Origin: CAYMUR01 sp964393615
GTDB taxonomy: Bacteria > Planctomycetota > Planctomycetia > Pirellulales > Pirellulaceae
NCBI GenBank assembly: GCA_964393615.1
Contig: CAYMUR010000070.1
Coordinates: forward strand, 1 to 27,247
Length of the DNA: 27,247 nt
Direction of reading: 5' to 3'
Each line of letters opens with the position of its first letter. The stretch's first letter is position 1. The notes beneath the pieces were generated by a model. It did no database searches, was not told the DNA's origin, and saw nothing but the letters and a program-made list of their open reading frames with translations. Position numbers and translations under genes: made by a program. Shown here in pieces: positions 8,829 to 17,552 of this stretch.

Positions 8829-9518
8829 GTGAAGCTTGCTGCTGAAATTGAATCACTCACCAAGGATTATGTACTCAAGGGAGAGACCGTTCACGCACTA
8901 CGTGGCATCTCGTTTACAGTCCCTGTAGGTGAATATCTCACGATTATGGGGCCGTCCGGATCAGGGAAGAGTACCTTGCTTAATCTGTTGGGGTGTCTTG
9001 ACCGGCCCACCTCTGGTTCTTTGAAATTGGGCGAGGATGATATTGCTACGATGAATGACGGACAGCTGTCCGGTATCCGGGCTTCCCGCATCGGTTTTGT
9101 TTTCCAGTCCTACAATCTTATTTCGCAGCTGAATGTGCTGGAAAATATTGAAGTTCCCTTGCACTATCGAGGCCGGTTTTCTGCAGTGGAACGCCGTCGG
9201 TGTCGAGAACTGGCAGAGCTGGTAGGTTTAGGAACGCGATTACGCCATCGCCCTCAACAGCTATCAGGTGGACAACAGCAACGGGTAGCCATCGCCCGTA
9301 GCCTGGCGAACGATCCCTATTTTATTCTGGCGGACGAGCCAACAGGTAATCTTGATTCACAGACCACGGAAGAGATTCTTGACTTGTTTACTTTACTCCA
9401 TCATCAAGAAAAAACAATCATTATTGTTTCCCATGAAGATGACGTGGCTCAAAGAGGGAGCAGGGTCATTCGGCTGCGGGACGGGCTGATTCAAACGGAT
9501 GAGACCATTGGTACATAG
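8829..9518 (+). CDS. ABC transporter ATP-binding protein, MacB/LolD type
   Basis: A 229-aa ATPase with every hallmark: Walker A GPSGSGKST (41-49), Q-loop Gln93, signature LSGGQQQR (145-152), Walker B FILADE (165-170) followed by PTGNLD, and the switch His202. The PTGNLD form and the overall length match the MacB/LolD/FtsE group that drives MacB-type permeases from the cytoplasm. The start is GTG at 8829 with a weak CAGG upstream, and no better in-frame ATG precedes the first beta strand. It follows the adaptor gene by about 180 bp and precedes the permease gene by about 220 bp. These gaps are wide for an operon, but strand and function agree. Confidence 0.94.
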   Translation: MKLAAEIESLTKDYVLKGETVHALRGISFTVPVGEYLTIMGPSGSGKSTLLNLLGCLDRPTSGSLKLGEDDIATMNDGQLSGIRASRIGFVFQSYNLISQLNVLENIEVPLHYRGRFSAVERRRCRELAELVGLGTRLRHRPQQLSGGQQQRVAIARSLANDPYFILADEPTGNLDSQTTEEILDLFTLLHHQEKTIIIVSHEDDVAQRGSRVIRLRDGLIQTDETIGT

Positions 9519-9737
9519 GAAAAGCAACAGGTTGCGAAGAGGTAGAATTTACTGGACCAAAACGCAAATCAGGCAGACAGCGTATGGCCATCGAGCAATG
9601 AGAGACTTGGTGACAACGATGCGAACGGGGTGTCAGGGAATCTCAAAACTATAAGCCTCAGTAGAGGTTAGTGCCATCACTGTTAGGCCCACTGCCACTT
9701 TCGCTGTTCAGGTTGATGCCATGACAACGCCCAGGCT

Positions 9738-11117
9738 ATGTCCTATGACGAGACAAGCCTGCGACTGAAATTTAATGGGACCATGATGGTTATCTTACGA
9801 ACGTTATCGATTGGTATGAAGAGTGTGCTGCTGCATCCGCTTCGTTCCTTGTTGACCATGTTGGGGATTTTTATTGGAGTGACCAGTGTCATTTGGCTGC
9901 TGGCAATTGGTGCTGGAATCAGCCAAAAGGCACAGGAACAGATTGAAGGTTTGGGCGCCGACAATATTATCGTCCGCTCGATCAAACCGACCACTAGTCC
10001 CGATGGAAGTACTAATTCGTTTATTTTACCGTTTGGATTGTTGCGAGAAGACTACCAGGCACTCCTAGAAACAATTCCTACGATTTCCAGCGCATTACCG
10101 ATACGGGAAGTGACGCGTGAAGTGCAGTACGGAGATCGTAGTTTGTTTTCACGAGTGGTGGGTTGCACGCCTGACTATGCCGAGGTCACACAGCTGTCTG
10201 TCAATCGCGGTCATTTTGTGACGGATGCAGAACTGAAGACGGAGCAGAACCACTGTGTATTGGCGGCTGCTGTTGCCGAAAAACTGTTTCCCTATGAGGA
10301 TCCGATTGGTAAACGAATATACCTGCCCGAACCGGAAGACTATTACGAGGTTGTAGGGATTCTCTTTGCTCGACAACCAACCGCTGCCATCGGTGGATCA
10401 CTCGCCGCCCAGGATTTTTCTCACGATGTCTACATCCCGATCACCACGCTAAGGCGTCGCATCGGTGACACGGTCGTTGTCCGACGCAGTGGGTCGCGAG
10501 AAGGTGAAACGGTTGAGCTTAACCAGATTACCTTGCGCATTGACAATATCGATAACGTCATGCGGACGGCGGACTTAGTACAGCAAACACTGGATCGAAA
10601 TCATCATGACCGGCACGATGTGGCGGTGATTGTACCGAAAGAACTACTGGAACAAGCCGAAACGACGCGAATCATGTTTATGGTTTTCATGGGCATTATT
10701 GCCGGGATTTCACTGCTGGTGGGTGGAATTGGGATCATGAATATTATGCTGGCTACGGTCACGGAACGAACAAGAGAGATCGGAGTACGTCGTGCACTGG
10801 GGGCGAAACGCGGAGATATCATCCTGCAATTTCTCATAGAGACTACAGTTCTGACCGTCATCGGCGGTCTGGCCGGTATTCTTGTAGGGATCTTGTGCCC
10901 CAGTATGGTTGGCTGGATGAAGGACCAACTTGAACGACACGCGCCAGAACTGATTGCTACACTTCCCAATGTGGTACGCACTGTCGTACCAATTGTCGAG
11001 CCGTGGTATTTTGGCCTGGCATTCTTTATTTCAACGGGGATTGGTATCGTGTTCGGCATCTATCCAGCTTTTCGTGCTGCGATGATGGACCCCATTGAAG
11101 CTTTGCGCCATGAGTGA
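9738..11117 (+). CDS. ABC transporter permease, MacB/FtsX type
   Basis: A 459-aa inner-membrane permease. One membrane segment lies near the N-terminus (about residues 32-58), followed by a periplasmic MacB core domain (about 60-300), then three C-terminal membrane segments typical of the FtsX fold. Between the first two of these is the conserved ERTREIGVRRALGAKRGDI segment, which couples to the ATPase. MacB-type permeases push substrate (drugs, toxins, lipoproteins or peptides) from the periplasm into the TolC channel rather than across the inner membrane. ATPase and permease are separate here, unlike E. coli MacB where they are fused. The annotated ATG is the longest; ATGs at 9783 and 9786, close to the first membrane segment, are plausible alternatives with a GGGA upstream. 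Confidence 0.93.
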   Translation: MSYDETSLRLKFNGTMMVILRTLSIGMKSVLLHPLRSLLTMLGIFIGVTSVIWLLAIGAGISQKAQEQIEGLGADNIIVRSIKPTTSPDGSTNSFILPFGLLREDYQALLETIPTISSALPIREVTREVQYGDRSLFSRVVGCTPDYAEVTQLSVNRGHFVTDAELKTEQNHCVLAAAVAEKLFPYEDPIGKRIYLPEPEDYYEVVGILFARQPTAAIGGSLAAQDFSHDVYIPITTLRRRIGDTVVVRRSGSREGETVELNQITLRIDNIDNVMRTADLVQQTLDRNHHDRHDVAVIVPKELLEQAETTRIMFMVFMGIIAGISLLVGGIGIMNIMLATVTERTREIGVRRALGAKRGDIILQFLIETTVLTVIGGLAGILVGILCPSMVGWMKDQLERHAPELIATLPNVVRTVVPIVEPWYFGLAFFISTGIGIVFGIYPAFRAAMMDPIEALRHE

Positions 11118-11344
11118 ACTTTTCGTGGTGTACTGAGTTGGGGTTCATCCCGAAAAGCCAGGGATTGTTTTGTGGTGAGAATGGACTGAAAAATTCCACG
11201 CAAGGTGCTGTGGGAACAGGAACCTGGCGAGACAAAAACCTGATAGGGCCAAGTCCAATGACTGGCAATCTATGCGGGTCATGGGTGTTGCATTGTTCAG
11301 AATATTTTATTGTTTCCTGGTGTCGTCCCGTATGTCATCCTTTG

Positions 11345-12559
11345 TCATTTCGAGCATTTACCTTGCTGGCCTGCCAGTTTTGCGAACGCTTCCAGCAGTT
11401 GTTCGATCATACTGTCCACATGACCATAGCTCAGGCTGATTCGCAACAAGGATTCTCCGTCTGGTACTGACGGAGGCCGCACGGCTGGTACCAACAGGCC
11501 TTGTTCTCGTAGGAACGCTGACATTTGTAGGGCACTCTCTGGATCACCCGTCAAGACAGGGATGATCTGGCTTTCGGATTGGATGGTCCAGCCTTGTCGT
11601 CGCAATTCAGAACGTACTTTGTCGGCTCGTTCCAGTAATTTGCGACGGCGTTTTGGTTCTTGTTGCACGATGGCCAAGGCGACTGTCGCTGCTGCCATTC
11701 CTGCAGCGGCCTGTGCCGTCGAAAAAATATAAGGTCGGGATCGGTTGACGAGCCAATCCACCAATTGTTGCGATCCAGCTACGAAACCACCCGCACAACC
11801 CAATGCCTTGCTCATGGTGCCAACCTTGACAGGTATGGCTGATTCGACTCCCAGATGTTCTGCCACACCACGCCCATGTTCACCGAAGACTCCGGTGGCA
11901 TGTGCTTCGTCAATCATTAACATGCCATCGTACTGCTCAGCGATTCTGACCAGTTGTTGTAATGGTGCCAAGTCTCCATCCATGCTGAACAGCGTATCGG
12001 TAACGATTAATCGACGGCGGAATCCACTCGCCTGCATGATCATTTTTTCGAGGAAAGCAACATCCAGATGCTTGTAGACTTGAATTCGCGCGCCGGACAA
12101 ACGACAGCCATCAATGATGCTTGCGTGGTTCTTTTCGTCACTGAATATTACGTCACCACGACTTGCCAGTGATGTGATCGTGCCTACGTTCGCTGCGTAG
12201 CCCGAAGAGAAAACCAACGCCGCTTCGGTTTGCTCGAATTGGGCTAAATCCCGTTCTAATTTCATGTGACATGTTGTGTGGCCGGTAATCAATGGACTCG
12301 AGCCGCTACCCCACGTGTGTTGCTGCACTGCGGAACAGACGGCATTTGCCAACCGCGGGTCCTGGGCCAGTAGTAGGTAATCGTTTGAGGCAAAATTGAC
12401 CAGTTGTTGGCCAGCTGGTGTGGTCAAGCAAGAGGACGAACCGTCATACGTTGCGAGTCGGCGTAACAGTCCGTCTCGTTCACGTTGTAATAGTTCTTCG
12501 GCAATCCAGGCTAATTGGTCCATGTGACACGTTGAAACGCCAATGGGAAGCAGGTTCAA
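11345..12559 (-). CDS. bioF: 8-amino-7-oxononanoate synthase (BioF-type alpha-oxoamine synthase)
   Basis: A 404-aa PLP enzyme of fold type I. The PLP lysine is Lys251 in GTMSKALG; DEAH at 217-220 supplies the cofactor-contacting Asp and His, and His145 in NHAS is the expected ring-stacking residue. BioF condenses pimeloyl thioester with L-alanine, the first committed step of biotin synthesis, in the cytoplasm. The C-terminal segment VRPPSVPDGESLLRISLS resembles BioF more than 2-amino-3-ketobutyrate ligase or serine palmitoyltransferase. The start ATG overlaps the stop of the BtaB-like gene by four bases (ATGA), fixing the N-terminus and implying coupling. No other biotin gene is in the window, so a lipid-related use of another acyl-CoA cannot be excluded. 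Confidence 0.85.
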   Translation of the reverse strand: MNLLPIGVSTCHMDQLAWIAEELLQRERDGLLRRLATYDGSSSCLTTPAGQQLVNFASNDYLLLAQDPRLANAVCSAVQQHTWGSGSSPLITGHTTCHMKLERDLAQFEQTEAALVFSSGYAANVGTITSLASRGDVIFSDEKNHASIIDGCRLSGARIQVYKHLDVAFLEKMIMQASGFRRRLIVTDTLFSMDGDLAPLQQLVRIAEQYDGMLMIDEAHATGVFGEHGRGVAEHLGVESAIPVKVGTMSKALGCAGGFVAGSQQLVDWLVNRSRPYIFSTAQAAAGMAAATVALAIVQQEPKRRRKLLERADKVRSELRRQGWTIQSESQIIPVLTGDPESALQMSAFLREQGLLVPAVRPPSVPDGESLLRISLSYGHVDSMIEQLLEAFAKLAGQQGKCSK

Positions 12560-13284
12560 GTTTTGTGGCCAATAAAGATATAATACGGCGCACGGATACA
12601 GGGCAGGTACGGTATTTTGGCCATGTTTTCTTCTAGCTTGCAGCGTTGAAAACGATAATCAAGCATGGCAATGTGATCAGACGACGGAAAAACATTGTCA
12701 GAACTTAACCAGACTGGCCAAAAATTGCGTGTCCACCAGGAATGTTTTCGCAAACCAGTGGCGGGATGTTTTCGAGAGACATAAAAGTCTACGACACCGA
12801 TGGTGCCACCTGGGCGCAACATCTTCCAGGCGTTTTCAATGGCAGCAAACCAGTTGGGAATCATGGTCAGCGAGTACGAAAAAGTCACCACGTCAACAGG
12901 TTTGCCAGGGGGTTGGAATTTGGTCGCATCTGCCGACACGACGTCAACGTTTTGCCAGCCTTGATCCCGCACACGTTTTCGGGCGACTGACAGAAGGGAA
13001 TCAGCCAGGTCGACTAGGTATACCTTTTCGAGCTGGTCGAGTGATGAGTTGAAATATTCCAGGTTGCTCCCGGTGCCACCGCCCATGTCAACCCAGCGCC
13101 CACCCTGCGGAATTTCGATGGATGACCACATGTTGCGACGTCCGTGTAACAAGCGGCGGCGAAAATCGTCGTATGCATTTGCCTGACCCCCATAGAAACT
13201 CTCCATCCTTTCCGCATGATCACTGCCTCGGATCGGACGCATTGCCATGTGATACAGGATTTTTATGTCAGATGCAAAACTCAT
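12556..13284 (-). CDS. btaB: BtaB-like SAM-dependent N-methyltransferase for betaine lipid
   Basis: A 242-aa class I methyltransferase. Motif I is DMGGGTGSN (66-74), the acidic motif II residue is the Asp in VYLVDLAD (about 89-96), and motif IV-like residues lie near DVVTFSYSLTMIPNW. BtaB methylates the headgroup amine of diacylglyceryl-homoserine three times to form the betaine lipid DGTS. The segment around HAERMESFYGGQANAYDDFRR, residues 23-43, given here as HAERMESFYGG plus QANAYDDF, matches the entry helix expected for this family. It follows the BtaA gene by three bases and overlaps the BioF-type gene by four. GAGG lies very close to its ATG, so ATG 13 or 15 codons in is a possible alternative start. 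Identity rests strongly on the neighbouring btaA. Confidence 0.85.
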   Translation of the reverse strand: MSFASDIKILYHMAMRPIRGSDHAERMESFYGGQANAYDDFRRRLLHGRRNMWSSIEIPQGGRWVDMGGGTGSNLEYFNSSLDQLEKVYLVDLADSLLSVARKRVRDQGWQNVDVVSADATKFQPPGKPVDVVTFSYSLTMIPNWFAAIENAWKMLRPGGTIGVVDFYVSRKHPATGLRKHSWWTRNFWPVWLSSDNVFPSSDHIAMLDYRFQRCKLEENMAKIPYLPCIRAPYYIFIGHKT

Positions 13285-13287
13285 GCC

Positions 13288-14475
13288 TCAAGCCGCCAGA
13301 TCTGCGATATGAAAGCTTCCATAGGTATGCACTCGGTCTTGGGCATGGAGACGATTAGCTAGTTCAGGATGGTATGTCAGTAGTTCGCCGATTTGGACAG
13401 ATTGCCCATTGATCATTACCTGGGCTTTGTCAATAAAATCGGTGCGCAGTCCACCACTTCGCCAGATGACACGTGCCTCCGGTGCAGCCCGGCGGACAAT
13501 CTCTTGCCATTCCGATTCCAGGAGATGGATATACTGGCCACTCATCCAGTCCATGTGATCGAGTAATACGAATCGAGAGATGGGGACGTCTGACGATTTT
13601 AAAAATTCTTCGACGGAATTGGTCGAGACGCTGACCCGGTCCACCAACCCGTTTTTTAACCGCATGAAGTTCTCTTCACGTAGGTATTCGGGACAGCAGT
13701 CGTACGTATACTGTCCTGTCAAATAAACCCGCCAGAAATAGTTATCTGTCAAGGGTAACTTTACCAGTACTGCTTCAACACAATCTCGCACAAATCCGGA
13801 AATACCTCCATGGTAGTAGCGTTCCACTTCGGCTCTCTGTGCGGGAGGTACACCTAACATGGAAAGGGTCACATCTCGTCCCATGGCAAAGCGAATAGAG
13901 CGTGTCCAGAAACGATCGCGAACCTTGTTGTCGTAGATAACACGTTGTTGCTCAACACTGGCAGCATTTAATAATTGGTCGACATAGGGTCGTAAATTGA
14001 CAACACGATCAATATAGCAATTGACCAGCCAAGCAAATCTTCCGGAGGTGCCACGAAAATAAAACGTTTGGCGTGATTCAAAAAAATTGATCCGACGGTC
14101 CCAGTATTGCTGAGCCCAATCAGAAAGCCCTGTCCGTAAATGCTGCTCGTACAGTGGACGCACGCCTTTGACCTTGCCGCGACCGAACATGTCAAAAAAT
14201 GTTTCAAAATCCAGGTGACGGATACCAGCGAGCTTGAGTTCCAACAAGGCGTTTTGACGAGGGTTCATGTCCACAGCATAAACGTGGTGCGGTTCATTGA
14301 GCACGTAGTCCAGCGCGTTACAGCCGGCTGATGTAATTACCATCACGTTGTCTGTGGATTCCAGTTGCAAGGCCTCACGGTCCAAACGTGGATCTTCCCA
14401 GCACGTGTTGTAGACCAGGTTGTTACCGTGCACGAATCGAAAAACTCGTTCACTGCACCAAGCACCAATTTTCAT
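13288..14475 (-). CDS. btaA: BtaA: SAM:diacylglycerol 3-amino-3-carboxypropyltransferase (DUF3419)
   Basis: This enzyme moves the 3-amino-3-carboxypropyl group of S-adenosylmethionine to diacylglycerol, making diacylglyceryl-homoserine, the first step of betaine lipid synthesis at the membrane. The 395-aa product carries segments I recognise from the DUF3419/BtaA family: YNTCWEDPRLDREAL (22-36), ITSAGCNALDYVL (47-59) and AVDMNPRQNALLELK (67-81), the latter two forming the SAM site. Start chosen at 14475 because AAGGAG lies six bases upstream; an ATG eight codons earlier (14499) has no such site. In bacteria such as Sinorhizobium and Rhodobacter btaAB is used under phosphate limitation to replace phospholipids. 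The gene opens a btaA-btaB-bioF cluster. Length is close to the usual family size. Confidence 0.9.
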   Translation of the reverse strand: MKIGAWCSERVFRFVHGNNLVYNTCWEDPRLDREALQLESTDNVMVITSAGCNALDYVLNEPHHVYAVDMNPRQNALLELKLAGIRHLDFETFFDMFGRGKVKGVRPLYEQHLRTGLSDWAQQYWDRRINFFESRQTFYFRGTSGRFAWLVNCYIDRVVNLRPYVDQLLNAASVEQQRVIYDNKVRDRFWTRSIRFAMGRDVTLSMLGVPPAQRAEVERYYHGGISGFVRDCVEAVLVKLPLTDNYFWRVYLTGQYTYDCCPEYLREENFMRLKNGLVDRVSVSTNSVEEFLKSSDVPISRFVLLDHMDWMSGQYIHLLESEWQEIVRRAAPEARVIWRSGGLRTDFIDKAQVMINGQSVQIGELLTYHPELANRLHAQDRVHTYGSFHIADLAA

Positions 14476-14729
14476 GGGTTGCTCCTTGACGGAAACCAAC
14501 GTTCATCGCACCCTTATGCGAGACAAGATCGATTCTACCGTCAAGGCAGCAATCGGCAAGTCAGTCAACTTGTTTTCGCCGATTTTCCACAGCAGTCAAG
14601 TCAAACTACTACCCATTTGATTGCCGTTAAAAGTAATTCAAATAGCCTAGGCCGTTTAATTGTCAGACTGGACGATCGACCAGCGAAGAAAATTTCTGAC
14701 AGACGATTGATTACTTTTCCTAAGAGAAC

Positions 14730-16472
14730 TTATTTGCTGCAGGGCTTTCCCATTAAATCCTGTAGTTCGGGCCAGGATCGGGTGTTGGCCACATCGTCTT
14801 TGGTCAGTCCACCCCGCCGTGCCTGCAAGATGCCAAATTGCATGACATCAAGTCCTAAGATGCTGTGGGCATCGGTGTTGATGACGATGGGGATGCCATG
14901 TTTTTTAGCGCTGGCACAGTCGATATCGTTGAGATCCAAGCGACGCGGGTTAGCATTTAATTCAAGTAATTTGCCATGTTGAGCCGCTGCCGTGAAAACT
15001 TCGTCCCGATCAATATCGTAGGGATCACGCTGGTTGAGCAACCGGCCGGTGGGATGTGCAATCGCTGAAACATATGGGTTTTCGATGGCGCCCAGAATCC
15101 GATCTGTGATCTGGCGCTGTGGCTGCTTCTGGCCATAATGGATACTGGCCAGCACCCAGTCTGCGCGAGCCAAGATATCATCAGGCAAATCCATGCCACC
15201 CTTTTCCAGGATATCGCATTCAATTCCTTTCAGGATTGTAAATTCGTCGTCACAGGCTAAATTCAAACGATCGATTTGATCCCATTGGTCACTGAGTCGT
15301 TGGGGGTCCAAGCCTCGTGCCATTGAAACCCGTTGTGAATGGTCTGTGATGGCGATATACGACAAACCGCGTTGCTGGGCGGCTTGGATCATTTCTTCCA
15401 ATGTTGCCTTGCCATCTGTCGTGGTTGTGTGCATGTGCAGGTCGCCACAAATGTCAGAGAGTCGGACTAACTCTGGCAAGGACCCTGCACGAGCCCACTC
15501 AAATTCACGACGCGACTCGCGCAATTCAGGAGGAAACCAAGGTAATCCAAGCGCCTTGTACACGTCCTCTTCTTCGGCACCGGCTACGTATGTTTGATCG
15601 TCGCCATTAACACGGTAGATACCATATTCGTTGATCCGCATCCCTTGTTGTCGGGCCATGCCACGAAGTGTGACGTTATGATCTTTTGAGCCAGTGAAAT
15701 ATTGCAGAGCGGCACCGAATGATTCTGACAAGACGACGCGCAGGTCGACAGATAAACCATTCGACAAACGTAGCGACATTTTTGTCTTACCGCGGGCGAT
15801 AGTTTCTTCTCGTTCGGGAAATTCGCCAAAGCAATCCATCACTTCGTCCGGATCAGAAGATACAACCAAAATATCCAAATCACCGACTGTTTCGCGTCCT
15901 CGGCGATAACTGCCGGCCATTTCCATACGTTCGATACTTCTGCATTCACGCAGGTGTTGGAGTAATTGTTGCGAAATATCATTCGCTTCGGCCCACAACA
16001 TTCGTTGGTTGGCAAGGGTAGCAATTTCGATACCGTGTAAAATAGCGGATTCGGTTTTGGCGCCAAAACCTTTGAGGCCGCGCACCTGTCCGGATTCACA
16101 AGCTGTACGTAGTGCGTCGAGTGTGGTGATTCCGAGTTCCTGGTAGAGAACTTTTGCTTTTTTGGGTCCAAGGCTGGGAATGCGCAGTAAGTCGAGTACG
16201 GTGCGAGGGATTTGAGCGAGTAATTTTTGCAGTTGTGGCAACTCTCCGTTCACTACCAATACCCGGCATTTTTCGGCCAGGTCTTTTCCGATTCCGTCAA
16301 TGTCCGTCAGTTGGCGTGTCTCATCCGCCAAGATCCCGGCAACCGGTTCCGGTAGGTCACGAATGGTGCGCGCACCACTACGATATGCTCGAATACGGAA
16401 TGGATTGGCACCTTGAAACTCTAGTAAATCGGCAACTTGTTCAAACACGTTGGCAAGTTTGGCATTCGTCAT
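14730..16472 (-). CDS. polX: DNA polymerase X family protein with PHP domain (PolX)
   Basis: A 580-aa bacterial PolX. The N-terminal helix-hairpin-helix region (1-150) binds DNA, with hairpins near residues 57-66 and 98-106. The polymerase domain has GSYRRGRETVGDLD with Gly187-Ser188, the metal-binding pair Asp198 and Asp200, and a third Asp at 243. The C-terminal PHP domain (about 343-580) has metal ligands in DLHMHT (344-349), ITDHSQ, AHPTGR, LELNANP and INTDAHS. In Bacillus and Thermus this enzyme fills short gaps in base excision repair and has 3'-5' exonuclease activity from PHP. All key acidic and His residues are present, so it should be active. The start overlaps the end of the upstream GTPase gene by four bases (ATGA), indicating translational coupling. 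Confidence 0.94.
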   Translation of the reverse strand: MTNAKLANVFEQVADLLEFQGANPFRIRAYRSGARTIRDLPEPVAGILADETRQLTDIDGIGKDLAEKCRVLVVNGELPQLQKLLAQIPRTVLDLLRIPSLGPKKAKVLYQELGITTLDALRTACESGQVRGLKGFGAKTESAILHGIEIATLANQRMLWAEANDISQQLLQHLRECRSIERMEMAGSYRRGRETVGDLDILVVSSDPDEVMDCFGEFPEREETIARGKTKMSLRLSNGLSVDLRVVLSESFGAALQYFTGSKDHNVTLRGMARQQGMRINEYGIYRVNGDDQTYVAGAEEEDVYKALGLPWFPPELRESRREFEWARAGSLPELVRLSDICGDLHMHTTTTDGKATLEEMIQAAQQRGLSYIAITDHSQRVSMARGLDPQRLSDQWDQIDRLNLACDDEFTILKGIECDILEKGGMDLPDDILARADWVLASIHYGQKQPQRQITDRILGAIENPYVSAIAHPTGRLLNQRDPYDIDRDEVFTAAAQHGKLLELNANPRRLDLNDIDCASAKKHGIPIVINTDAHSILGLDVMQFGILQARRGGLTKDDVANTRSWPELQDLMGKPCSK

Positions 16473-17461
16473 GTATGCAGCTCCACGACGTCTTGGTCCT
16501 GTACAATGTAGTCCCCTTTAACGATCGTTCCATCATGCACCTGAGTACCCCACACCCGGGCAAAGTTTAATCTCTGGACATAATCTTTGTGGATCAGCTC
16601 TGCCACGTCGAGTAAAGTGTCCCCACGACGGACAGTAAATGGGCGGTCGTAATCTGGCTCTTTCTGGTTGGGAAGTTTGGTGTAGACACGAATGACATTT
16701 AACGATTGGTAAATTGCCTCTCGTAGCAGTTCGAGGTTTGTACCCTGGGTGGCCGAAATGACGAACTCCTGAAATTCCATGGGGCATAGTTCATGCAGAC
16801 ATTGCAAACGTTCTTCCGCTTTCGTCACATCGATTTTGTTCGGGACGACAAAGGTGCGAGTAAAAGATAACCCCACGTCATTGTTGTCCAGGAAACTTTC
16901 TTGTGCCAGACGCGTTTTCGTAGTGTTCAGTTTGTCAAATAATTCCTGGCACTGGTCAATGCCATCGTCGTTGCCAAGATCAACTAGAAGTAAAGCTAAA
17001 TCTGCACCACGAATCAGGCCTTGCATGTACGATTCCATGAAGTCCATGGTGATAGGAGGTGTGTCAATCAGTTGGACTGTGACGTCTTGCCAAGGCATCA
17101 TACCAGGGAGTGGTTCTTGCGTGGTGAATGGGTAGGGCGCCACTTTCGGATTGGCACGCGTAAACGTTGCCAACAGCTGGCTCTTACCGGCATTGACACC
17201 ACCCAGGATCACCACAGTACCTGCTCCTTGCGGTGGAATACGCACGCCCAGCCCTCGACGTGCTGATTTAGTGGGTTCAGCCACTTCCTTTTTTAGCTTG
17301 CTTATCTTCTGTTTCAGGTCTGATTGCAGTTTGTCGGTGCCCTTGTGTTTGGGCATTTCGCGCAGCATCGCTTGGAGACAACGCAGCTGATCTTCGGGTG
17401 TGAATGCGCGACGGTATTCCTCTTCGGCCTTGCGGTACTGGGCGGTTAGATTTGCGGGCAT
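16469..17461 (-). CDS. DRG/Obg-like GTPase with C-terminal TGS domain
   Basis: A 330-aa GTP-binding protein. Residues 1-70 are a charged helical region. G-motifs follow: P-loop GGVNAGKS (87-94), G3 DTPP (133-136), G4 NKID (208-211) and a G5-like SATQG (236-240). The last 70 residues (about 262-330) form a TGS domain, a small beta-grasp RNA- or ribosome-contacting module found in DRG, Obg-like YchF, SpoT and ThrRS. DRG-type GTPases are tied to ribosome function in archaea and eukaryotes; bacterial versions are poorly studied, so the role is inferred. The P-loop has Gly-Gly-Val-Asn, close to the GxxNxGKS form of the TRAFAC class. It overlaps polX by four bases and begins about 91 bp after hemC ends the other way along the transcript. 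Confidence 0.85.
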   Translation of the reverse strand: MPANLTAQYRKAEEEYRRAFTPEDQLRCLQAMLREMPKHKGTDKLQSDLKQKISKLKKEVAEPTKSARRGLGVRIPPQGAGTVVILGGVNAGKSQLLATFTRANPKVAPYPFTTQEPLPGMMPWQDVTVQLIDTPPITMDFMESYMQGLIRGADLALLLVDLGNDDGIDQCQELFDKLNTTKTRLAQESFLDNNDVGLSFTRTFVVPNKIDVTKAEERLQCLHELCPMEFQEFVISATQGTNLELLREAIYQSLNVIRVYTKLPNQKEPDYDRPFTVRRGDTLLDVAELIHKDYVQRLNFARVWGTQVHDGTIVKGDYIVQDQDVVELHT

Positions 17462-17552
17462 GGTAAACGCGCAGCTTGAATATCCATAGGTTTAGCTGGT
17501 CAGTGTAGCTTTGTAAGACAAAGGATACCACTGCACTAGCAATCAAGTCTCG

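Noticed and set aside
11120..11158. Seven-bp complementary arms CTTTTCG and CGAAAAG after the permease stop
   Set aside because: Loop of about 25 bases, AT-rich arms and no T-run afterwards, so not convincing as a terminator.
14661..14701. Inverted arms TGTCAGA and TCTGACA with nested CTGG/CCAG after polX
   Set aside because: Asymmetric spacing and no T-run; could be a weak terminator or chance.
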